In this document: positions 1 to 4,853 of the stretch, in pieces
Numbering within the stretch: position 1 is the first letter of the stretch
Layout of the letters: the number at the start of each line of letters is the position of its first letter
Source: Candidatus Omnitrophota bacterium
GTDB lineage: Bacteria; Omnitrophota; Koll11; Aquiviventales; Aquiviventaceae
Direction of reading: 5' to 3'
DNA: 5,356 nt
Assembly (NCBI GenBank): GCA_023247285.1
Contig: JAHFGU010000114.1
Span: 1 to 5,356 of the forward strand
Notes under the pieces: generated by a model
What the model was told of the DNA's origin: nothing
Database searches by the model: none
Seen by the model: the letters and a program-made list of their open reading frames with translations, nothing else
Position numbers and translations under genes: made by a program

Positions 1-66
1 ATCCGGCGGCCGGCGGCGACCGCCGCGCGCGGCTCGCGGGCCGGCGCGCGCATCAGCGCGGCCCCA

Positions 67-1074
67 TTACCGCGGCCCGAGCGCATGCGCCGCATCCTTC
101 GCCCAATAGGTGATGAGGAGGTCTGCGCCGGCCCGGGTCATCGCCACCAGCTGCTCCATCCACGCCGCCCGCTCCGGCATCCACCCGCGCGCCGCAGCCG
201 CTTTCACCATCGCGTACTCGCCGCTCACATTGAACGCCGCCACCGGGTAGCCGAGCTCCTGCTTCAGCCGGCGGATGATGTCCAGATACGCCAGCGCCGG
301 TTTCACCATCAGGATGTCCGCGCCCTGTTCGACATCGAGCCTGGCCTCGCGCACCGCTTCATCGGCATTGGCCGGGTCCATCTGGTACGCGCGCCGGTCG
401 CCGAACTGCGGCGCAGAATCCACCGCCTCGCGGAACGGGCCGTAGAACGCCGACGCATACTTGACGGAGTAAGCCAGAATCGGCAGCCGGGTGAACCCGG
501 CTTGGTCGAGCGCGCGGCGCACAGCGCCCACGTTGCCGTCCATCATGTCCGACGGCGCCACCATATCCGCGCCGGCCGCAGCGTGCGACACCGCGGCCTT
601 GGCCAGCAGCGGCAGCGTCGCGTCGGTGTCGATCCAAAACTCCGCCTTGAGCCTTGAGCCTTGAGCGAATCTCACGATGCCGCAGTGGCCGTGGGTGGTG
701 TACGCGCAGAGGCACACGTCGGTGATGACCGCGAGCCCTGGCGCGGCGCGCTTGATGGCTTCAATGGCGCGCTGGACAACACCGTCCTTCGCAAACGCCC
801 GGGTCGCCTGTTCGTCTTTTTTCTCTGCCAATCCGAAGAGGAGCACGGCGGGCACCCCGAGATCAGCCACCTGCCGGGCTTCCTCTGCGGCCGCATCCAC
901 CGAAAATTGAAACTGCCCTGGCAGCGACGGGATGGAGGCCCTGACCTTGGTGCCCGGCCTGATGAAGAGCGGCATGACGAGCTGCTCGCGCGCCAGCCGG
1001 TGCTCGCGGATCATCGCGCGCCAGTATTCCCGCTCGCGCAAGCGCCGCGGCCGATAGGCAGAAGCCGGCGTCAT
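67..1074 (-). CDS. hemB: Porphobilinogen synthase (delta-aminolevulinic acid dehydratase)
   Basis: Condenses two 5-aminolevulinates to porphobilinogen in the cytosol, the first common step of tetrapyrrole synthesis. The 335-residue product has the usual family length (about 320-340). The metal site reads DVCLCAYTTHGHCG, with Cys121, Cys123 and Cys131, the three-cysteine zinc-type signature. The two Schiff-base lysines are in AYSVKYASAFYGPF (Lys205) and DILMVKPALAYLDI (Lys258); APSDMMDG (residues 173-180) and FNVSGEYAMVKAAA are also typical. The start was chosen at the ATG of ATGA, which overlaps the cobA-hemD stop by 4 bp and gives a normal N-terminus (MTPASAYRPRRLR). The frame stays open 47 codons further upstream, but that part lies inside cobA-hemD. 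No separate Shine-Dalgarno beyond GGTGG is visible, so translation is probably coupled. The loop after the zinc site (about residues 135-147) is longer than usual because of a 21-bp tandem repeat listed separately. The stop is TAA. Confidence 0.97.
   Translation of the reverse strand: MTPASAYRPRRLREREYWRAMIREHRLAREQLVMPLFIRPGTKVRASIPSLPGQFQFSVDAAAEEARQVADLGVPAVLLFGLAEKKDEQATRAFAKDGVVQRAIEAIKRAAPGLAVITDVCLCAYTTHGHCGIVRFAQGSRLKAEFWIDTDATLPLLAKAAVSHAAAGADMVAPSDMMDGNVGAVRRALDQAGFTRLPILAYSVKYASAFYGPFREAVDSAPQFGDRRAYQMDPANADEAVREARLDVEQGADILMVKPALAYLDIIRRLKQELGYPVAAFNVSGEYAMVKAAAARGWMPERAAWMEQLVAMTRAGADLLITYWAKDAAHALGPR
644..664 (+). repeat. Three tandem copies of heptamer GCCTTGA inside hemB
   Basis: Three perfect back-to-back copies of the 7-bp unit GCCTTGA (TCAAGGC on the coding strand) span 21 bp. 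Because 3 x 7 = 21, the block is in frame and adds seven codons. The three copies are read in the three different frames, giving roughly QGSRLKA at HemB residues 138-144. The block lies between the zinc-binding GHCG motif and the DTDATL motif, where other HemB proteins (recalled from memory) have only about five or six residues. It resembles the short tandemly repeated heptamers known in cyanobacteria and some other bacteria. The repeat itself is certain; its origin is inferred. Confidence 0.9.
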
Positions 1075-2603
1075 TCCACCACCCGCCGCCTCCAGCGCCG
1101 CTGGATCGCGTCCACAAGCCCTTCGACCGTTGAGACGCGCGCTTCGACCGCGACGGTCCCGCCGTGTGCGCGCACCGCGCGCGAGGTGACCGGGCCGATC
1201 GAGGCAAACCGCCACGTGCGGAACCGGCTGCGCTTCCCGGCTGCGGCCAGCGCCTGCGCCAGATGCGCAACACAGCTGGCGGACGTCACGGTCACGAGAT
1301 CGATCTGCTGATCGGCCAGCGCCGCCACGCGGGCAGCTAGTTCCTGCGGAACGTCGGTGCGGTAAATCGGCACCGTCTGAACGCGCATGCCGCGGCGCCG
1401 CAATCCCCGTGCCAGCACATCGCGGCTTTCCGCGGCGCTGAGGATGACGGCGCGCTTGCCGCGCAGCAACCGGCGCGGCAGGCCCTGCACCATGCCTTCC
1501 TGGCTGTACCGGCGCGGCACGAAATCGACATGGAGCCCTCGCTCCTCCAATGCCAGCGCGGTCTTGGGCCCAATGGCGCCGAGGTGGCAGCCGGCAAGCA
1601 GCCGCAGATCTTTGCGCAGCGGCCGCAGCTCACGGGCAAACCACTGGATCCCTTCCGGGCTCGTGAAGAAGACCCAATCAGCGGAAGGCAGGTCCTTGAT
1701 GAGGTGGCGGAACGCGCCGTTGCGCTCAACCGGGGCCAGCTCGATCGCCGGCAGCTCTTCCACGTCAGCGCCCAGCGCCTCGAGTTGCCGCGTGAGGAGC
1801 GCGGCCTTGTCCGCCGGCCGGGTCACCAGGATGCGGCGGCCGAAGAGCGGCTTGGTTTCAAACCAGTTGAGCTCGCGGCGCAGCGCCACGACCTCGCCGA
1901 CGACGAGGACCGCGGGCGGGGCCATGGCCGCCTGCCGAGCCTTCCGCGCGATCGTGGCCAACGTGCCCGTCACGGTCCGCTGCCGCGGCAGCGTCCCCCA
2001 CTCGATGACGGCGCAGGGCGTGGCCGCGCGCCGTCCGGCGCGCTGCAACCGTCCTGCGATGGCCGGCAGGCTGCTCACCCCCATGAGGCAGACGAGCGTC
2101 TCGCTGGCCGCGCCCAGCGCGTCCCAGCGCACCGCGCGGCCCGGCTTGGTGGGATCCTCATGACCCGTGACGACCGTGACCGACGAGGCGGCCTGGCGAT
2201 GGGTGACCGGGATGCCGGCATACGCGGGGACGGCGATGGCGCTGGTGACGCCAGGCACGATCTCGATCCGCACGCCGGCCCGGCGCAGCGATTGGGCTTC
2301 TTCCCCCCCGCGGCCGAACACGAAGGGATCGCCGCCTTTCAGGCGCACCACCGTCTTGCCGGCGCGCGCGTCCCGAATCAGCCTGGCGGTGATGGCCTCC
2401 TGCGCGGTTGAGGGCTTGCCGCCTTCTTTGCCGGCATAGATCTGGCGGGCGCGCGGCGCGCAATAGCGCAACAGCCGCGGCGAGACCAGGTGGTCGTAGA
2501 TGACCACGTCGGCGGCGCGCAGCGCCTCCACCGCCTTGACGGTGATCAGCCCTGGGTCGCCGGGGCCTGCGCCGACCAGATACACGATTCCTGCGTGAGA
2601 CAT
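1071..2603 (-). CDS. cobA-hemD: Fused uroporphyrinogen-III C-methyltransferase / uroporphyrinogen-III synthase
   Basis: A 510-residue bifunctional cytosolic enzyme. The N-terminal half (about 1-245) is an SAM-dependent uroporphyrinogen-III methyltransferase (SUMT): glycine-rich VYLVGAGPGDPGLIT at 7-21, VRLKGGDPFVFGRGGEEA at 86-103, and VPGVTSAIAVPAYAGIPVTHR split over 116-136. A short linker containing LNWFETKPLFG joins it to the HemD half (about 256-505), which shows RRILVTRP (256-263), FTSPEGIQWF (313-322), IGPKTA (344-349), VTSAS (438-442) and ASIGPVTSRAV (467-477). HemD closes hydroxymethylbilane to uroporphyrinogen III; the SUMT half then methylates C2 and C7 to precorrin-2, the branch to siroheme, cobalamin or alternative heme routes. 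The ATG has AGGA seven nt upstream. It starts 20 nt after the TPR gene stop and its stop overlaps the hemB start, so the three genes look like one transcript. No frameshift or missing key motif was seen. Confidence 0.96.
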   Translation of the reverse strand: MSHAGIVYLVGAGPGDPGLITVKAVEALRAADVVIYDHLVSPRLLRYCAPRARQIYAGKEGGKPSTAQEAITARLIRDARAGKTVVRLKGGDPFVFGRGGEEAQSLRRAGVRIEIVPGVTSAIAVPAYAGIPVTHRQAASSVTVVTGHEDPTKPGRAVRWDALGAASETLVCLMGVSSLPAIAGRLQRAGRRAATPCAVIEWGTLPRQRTVTGTLATIARKARQAAMAPPAVLVVGEVVALRRELNWFETKPLFGRRILVTRPADKAALLTRQLEALGADVEELPAIELAPVERNGAFRHLIKDLPSADWVFFTSPEGIQWFARELRPLRKDLRLLAGCHLGAIGPKTALALEERGLHVDFVPRRYSQEGMVQGLPRRLLRGKRAVILSAAESRDVLARGLRRRGMRVQTVPIYRTDVPQELAARVAALADQQIDLVTVTSASCVAHLAQALAAAGKRSRFRTWRFASIGPVTSRAVRAHGGTVAVEARVSTVEGLVDAIQRRWRRRVVE

Positions 2604-2623
2604 GTGCGAGTCCTGCGGGCGGC

Positions 2624-3568
2624 TCAGAGCGCGTCGAGCGCTTTGGCGCGCGCTTCGAACACCTCGGCCTCTTCACGGCGGCCGGCCAAGCGCAACACGT
2701 CCGCGTATTGCTCCAACGGCTTGCGCAGATCCGGATGGGTCGGACCGAGCGTGCGAGAGAGGAGGGTCAGCGCCCGGCGCATCAGCGGCTCAGCCTTGTC
2801 GAATTCTGCTAACGATTTGTAGAGCAGCGCCAGCTCGCCGAGCGGCACCGCCTCAAGCGCGTTGTCCGGCCCGAACCGGTGCTCGAGCAGCTGGATCGCC
2901 TGCTGGTACAGCGCCTCGGCCTCGATGGCCCGCCCTTCAGACTGTTCCCAGTGCGCTAGCCGGATATAGGATTCCGCGACCCGCGGATGGTCGGCGCCGT
3001 ACGCCTGCTCGGTGAGGTCTTTCGCCTGCCGGTACCACGACTCGGCCGCCGTCCCGTGCGAGAGCGCCAGCGCGGCGTCCCCCAGCGCGTTCATCGCCTG
3101 GATGATCGCCTCCGCATGCTGGGGCTGCTGGCCGAGCAGGATCCTGAGCGCGCGCTTCAGCACGGCCTGCGCCATCAAGGGCTTCTGGTCCTGATAGTAG
3201 AGCGCGCCCAAGTTGTTGAGGTCAGCGGCGACGTCAGGATGCTCGCGGCCCTGCCGCGCCTCGTCGATCTCCAGCGCCCGGATAAAGAGCTTCTCCGCCT
3301 CGGGGACGCGCTGCTGGTGGACGTAGACCTGTGCCAGGTTGTTCATGCAGACTGCGGTGTTCGGGTGATCCGGGCCGAAGAGCTCGGTGGCGGCGCGCAG
3401 GGCTTCCTCCGCGAGACTGGCGGCCTCGGCGTAGTTGCCTTGCTGATAGAAGCCGTAGACCTGGTAGGTCAACCGCTCCCACCGCTCATGCTGGCTTGTC
3501 GCCGGGTCGGCCGCCGCCGAGGCGGCGTGGCCCAGCACCAGGCCGGCCAATATCAATCGCTTCACCAT
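2624..3568 (-). CDS. Exported tetratricopeptide-repeat protein (kinesin-light-chain-type TPR)
   Basis: Function unknown. The 314-residue product starts with a basic n-region (MVKR), a hydrophobic stretch LILAGLVLG and Ala-rich c-region AASAAAD, a plausible Sec signal peptide with cleavage near residue 18 or 20. There is no lipobox cysteine and no further membrane segment. The rest is a solenoid with an exact 42-residue period: equivalent positions fall at about L33, M75, L117, M159, Y201, L243 and L285, with motifs such as MNNLAQVYVHQ, LNNLGALYY and LGELALLYK, and GPDHPN/GREHPD/GADHP turns. That makes seven TPR units up to the C-terminus, in the style of TPR_10/TPR_12 repeats, which normally mediate protein-protein contacts. 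It lies between tRNA-Arg and cobA-hemD, 20 nt ahead of the latter, so it is probably co-transcribed with heme genes. It may be a periplasmic scaffold, or merely share the transcript. The coding call is strong; the role is not known. Confidence 0.93.
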   Translation of the reverse strand: MVKRLILAGLVLGHAASAAADPATSQHERWERLTYQVYGFYQQGNYAEAASLAEEALRAATELFGPDHPNTAVCMNNLAQVYVHQQRVPEAEKLFIRALEIDEARQGREHPDVAADLNNLGALYYQDQKPLMAQAVLKRALRILLGQQPQHAEAIIQAMNALGDAALALSHGTAAESWYRQAKDLTEQAYGADHPRVAESYIRLAHWEQSEGRAIEAEALYQQAIQLLEHRFGPDNALEAVPLGELALLYKSLAEFDKAEPLMRRALTLLSRTLGPTHPDLRKPLEQYADVLRLAGRREEAEVFEARAKALDAL

Positions 3569-3571
3569 CTG

Positions 3572-3584
3572 CTCCTACTCCCTT
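3572..3584 (-). promoter_or_regulatory. Two overlapping-range ribosome binding sites for the TPR gene
   Basis: Upstream of the TPR gene the transcript reads AAGGGAG (3584-3578) and then AGGAG (3576-3572). The first is 9 nt before the ATG at 3568. The second is only 3 nt before that ATG but 6 nt before the adjoining GTG second codon. Starting at GTG would give MKRLILAG, an equally good or better signal-peptide start, so the exact start could be either codon. The effect on the mature protein would be nil. Confidence 0.6.
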
Positions 3585-3593
3585 CGATCCCTG

Positions 3594-3637
3594 CCCGGTG
3601 TCAGGCACCCCGCTGCGGCGGGGAGCCAGACACCGGG
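3594..3637. repeat. 44-bp REP-like palindrome between tRNA-Arg and the TPR gene
   Basis: An imperfect palindrome with arms CCCGGTGTC / GACACCGGG (9 bp), an A-A mismatch, GGC/GCC, a second A-A mismatch, CCCCGC/GCGGGG, and a TGCG loop. The left arm contains GGTGTCAGGCACC, a core I recall from dispersed intergenic palindromes in many bacterial genomes, some mobilised by REP-associated (RAYT/Y1) transposases. It starts 9 nt beyond the tRNA 3' end and ends 25 nt before the TPR start codon. There is no T-run on either side, so a Rho-independent terminator is unlikely; an RNA-stability or processing structure between tRNA and mRNA is possible. No transposase is in the window. Confidence 0.8.
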
Positions 3638-3646
3638 AAAGGAACG

Positions 3647-3720
3647 CGCGCCCGACGGGGATCGAACCCATAACCTCTAGCTCCGGAGGCTAGCGCTCTA
3701 TCCAATTGAGCTACGGGCGC
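3647..3720 (-). tRNA. tRNA-Arg, anticodon CCG
   Basis: The 74-nt gene folds into a full cloverleaf. The acceptor stem GCGCCCG/CGGGCGC has seven pairs; TA fills positions 8-9; the D-stem is GCTC/GAGC with loop AATTGGATA; the anticodon stem is CTAGC/GCTAG with loop CTCCGGA, so the anticodon is CCG and it reads the arginine codon CGG. The variable loop is AGGTT; the T-arm is ATGGG/CCCGT with loop TTCGATC; the discriminator is G. The A following GG in the D-loop and C at anticodon position 35 fit arginine identity as known in Escherichia coli. The 3' CCA is not encoded (CGTT follows), so it must be added by nucleotidyltransferase. It sits in the same orientation between hemC and the TPR gene. No convincing promoter of its own is visible: its upstream flank is occupied by the hemC terminator hairpin. 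Confidence 0.97.
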
Positions 3721-3734
3721 GTCGCTCGCTATCG

Positions 3735-3757
3735 AAAAACTATGGCTCGCTCCATAG
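3735..3757 (-). terminator. Candidate intrinsic terminator after hemC
   Basis: On the transcribed strand, CTATGG (3757-3752), loop AGCGAG and CCATAG (3745-3740) form a 6-bp stem followed directly by TTTTT (3739-3735). This is the layout of a Rho-independent terminator for the hemA-hemC transcript. The stem is short and only half GC, so termination may be partial. It ends 14 nt before the tRNA-Arg 5' end. Confidence 0.55.
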
Positions 3758-3759
3758 GA

Positions 3760-3780
3760 GGGGGAAACCGGGTTTCCCCC
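3760..3780. repeat. 21-bp perfect palindrome just after the hemC stop
   Basis: Arms GGGGGAAACC and GGTTTCCCCC are perfectly complementary around a single central base, so in RNA a stem of about 8 bp with a 5-nt loop can form. It begins 7 nt after the hemC TGA and lies 2 nt ahead of the terminator hairpin on the transcript. There is no U-tract of its own. It may protect the hemC mRNA 3' end or help pausing. Confidence 0.8.
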
Positions 3781-3787
3781 AATGTGC

Positions 3788-4699
3788 TCACTTCACAAGG
3801 AGTTCGGTGGCGCCGCGGGCGGCAAGCGCATCGGCCAGGCGCTGGCCGAGAGCGATCGGCTCGGTCATCGGGCCCTGTGCGGCCTCTTCGACGCGCGCGC
3901 GGCCGTCCGGCGACAGCACGCGGCCGCGCAGATGCAGCGTCCCGGCGTCGCACGAGGCGTACGCCGCAATCGGCACCCGGCAGCCGCCGCCCAGCGCCCG
4001 CAGCAGCGCCCGCTCAGCCTCCACACACGTCCGGCTCACCGGATCCTCGAGCGGCGCCAACAACTGATCGACGTCGTGATCGCCCGCGCGCGCCTCAAGC
4101 GCCAGCGCGCCCTGCCCAGGCTCCGGCACCATAACGGAGAGCTCCAGCAGCTCGGTGATGCGCGCCTCGAGCCCGAGCCGGATAACACCAGCTGCCGCCA
4201 CCACGATCGCGTCATACTGCCCCTCGTCGAGCTTGCGCAGCCGCGTATCCACATTGCCGCGGATCTCGACGATCGCCAGGTCCGGCCGCGCGTGCAGCAG
4301 CTGGCTGCGGCGGCGCGCGCTGGAGGTGCCGACCCTGGCCCCGCGCGGCAGCCCCTCGAGCATCGCGCCGGAGCGGCTGATCAGCGCATCGCGCGGCTCA
4401 TCGCGCGCCAAGACAACCGCGATCCGCACGCCGGCCGGCGCATCCAACGGCAGATCTTTCAGGCTGTGCACCGCGGCATGGATCCGCCCGGCTGCCAGCG
4501 CCTGCTCCAGCTCTTTGACAAAGACCCCTTCGCCGCTCAGCGCCACCAGCGGCACCTCGGGATTCCGGTCCGCCTGCGCCTTGATGATCTTCAGCTCAAA
4601 CCGGTGGGCGGGCCACCGCTCTTCCAGGCGGGCCTGCACGATCTGCGCCTGGCAGAGCGCCAGCGAGCTGCCGCGCGTGCCGAGGGTGTAGGTCGCCAT
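3788..4699 (-). CDS. hemC: Porphobilinogen deaminase (hydroxymethylbilane synthase)
   Basis: Polymerises four porphobilinogens into hydroxymethylbilane, using a covalently bound dipyrromethane cofactor, in the cytosol. The 303-residue product has family length (about 300-320). Diagnostic motifs are LGTRGSSLAL (6-15), FVKELE (60-65), AAVHSLKDLP (75-84; Asp82 is the catalytic aspartate), GTSSARRRSQL (124-134), RGNVDTRL (147-154), and the cofactor-attachment loop LGGGCRVPIAAYA with Cys240. The ATG at 4699 was chosen because it begins three residues before the conserved TLGTRGS strand. The frame is open back to 4774, with another ATG at 4738, but those extra residues fall in palindromic spacer and do not look like HemC. 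No Shine-Dalgarno is evident in the 20 nt upstream. The substrate-loop segment reads KAQADRNPEVPLVALSGEG: Glu57 stands where many family members have the Lys of GGKG. The product of HemB feeds this enzyme, and its product feeds the HemD half of the fusion. Confidence 0.96.
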   Translation of the reverse strand: MATYTLGTRGSSLALCQAQIVQARLEERWPAHRFELKIIKAQADRNPEVPLVALSGEGVFVKELEQALAAGRIHAAVHSLKDLPLDAPAGVRIAVVLARDEPRDALISRSGAMLEGLPRGARVGTSSARRRSQLLHARPDLAIVEIRGNVDTRLRKLDEGQYDAIVVAAAGVIRLGLEARITELLELSVMVPEPGQGALALEARAGDHDVDQLLAPLEDPVSRTCVEAERALLRALGGGCRVPIAAYASCDAGTLHLRGRVLSPDGRARVEEAAQGPMTEPIALGQRLADALAARGATELLVK

Positions 4700-4721
4700 A
4701 TGACGCGGCGGCGCGGCTAAG

Positions 4722-4760
4722 TGGAACCACCTATGCATCTTAACATTCGGGGTGGTTCCA
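4722..4760. repeat. 10-bp perfect inverted repeat in the hemC leader
   Basis: TGGAACCACC (4722-4731) and GGTGGTTCCA (4751-4760) are exact reverse complements around a 19-nt loop. In the hemC transcript the hairpin would end 22 nt before the ATG. Its outer arm shares two bases with the neighbouring CATTGACCC arm, and its loop holds one end of the larger palindrome, so both folds cannot be complete at once. Confidence 0.8.
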
Positions 4761-4840
4761 TTGACCCCGGGCAAGCGAAGCGCGTCGAGGGGTTACCCTT
4801 CGACTTCGCTCAGGGTCAATGCGCCTCATGGTAAGATGCA
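4734..4840. repeat. About 107-bp nested imperfect palindrome filling the hemA-hemC spacer
   Basis: The ends are a 9-bp inverted repeat, TGCATCTTA (4734-4742) and TAAGATGCA (4832-4840). Further in, CATTGACCC (4759-4767) pairs with GGGTCAATG (4813-4821), AGCGAAG (4774-4780) with CTTCGCT (4804-4810), GTCGA (4784-4788) with TCGAC (4800-4804, sharing one base with the previous arm), and GGG with CCC around a TTA loop at 4793-4795. The two arms are thus homologous almost end to end, except for about 8 extra bases in the left arm (GGTGGTTC). The right arm contains CCTTCGACTTCGCTCAGG-like sequence, which I recall as a common dispersed intergenic repeat in environmental bacterial genomes. It looks like a MITE- or REP-type element. 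No clear target-site duplication flanks it and no reading frame runs through it. Confidence 0.75.
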
Positions 4841-4853
4841 ATTGTGGGCGCAT

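Noticed and set aside
11..25. Small GC hairpin CGGCGG-CGA-CCGCCG downstream of hemB, as a terminator.
   Set aside because: No T-run follows on either strand, and such pairings arise easily in GC-rich sequence.
1..53. Possible start of a further operon gene: an ATG at 53-51 on the minus strand, 13 nt after the hemB stop, open to the window edge (17 codons).
   Set aside because: Only 17 Arg/Ala-rich codons in very GC-rich DNA, no good ribosome binding site and no recognisable motif. An ATG overlapping the hemB stop (TAATG) reaches a stop after four codons.
85..657. Plus-strand open frame of 190 codons opposite hemB.
   Set aside because: His/Arg-rich antisense shadow of a conserved enzyme, with no ribosome binding site or domain.
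1075..1215. N-terminal extension of HemB by 47 residues from an upstream ATG.
   Set aside because: The extension overlaps the HemD C-terminus in another frame, does not resemble HemB N-termini, and the internal ATG gives the family length and the ATGA junction.
1530..2411. Long plus-strand open frame opposite cobA-hemD (293 codons).
   Set aside because: Antisense shadow of a well-supported gene in GC-rich DNA; its Arg/Ala/Pro/Gly-rich translation shows no domain.
3594..3637. The 44-bp palindrome as a Rho-independent terminator.
   Set aside because: No run of T follows on the minus or plus strand; the mismatch symmetry fits a REP-like repeat better.
3740..3776. A sigma70-like promoter for tRNA-Arg (TTTCCC, 17-nt spacer, CATAGT).
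   Set aside because: Poor match, especially at -35, and it coincides with the two hairpins and the U-tract, which explain the sequence better.
3782..4720. Plus-strand open frame of 312 codons opposite hemC.
   Set aside because: It mirrors hemC almost exactly, has low-complexity Arg/Gln/Ala composition and no recognisable motif; hemC is certain.
4700..4774. N-terminal extension of HemC to a TTG at 4774 or ATG at 4738.
   Set aside because: The added residues derive from palindromic spacer, and normal HemC starts just before the LGTRGS strand, which fits the ATG at 4699.
3594..4840. CRISPR array or phage attachment site around the tRNA and repeats.
   Set aside because: The palindromes differ from each other, there are no regularly spaced direct repeats, and no duplicated tRNA 3' end or integrase is present.
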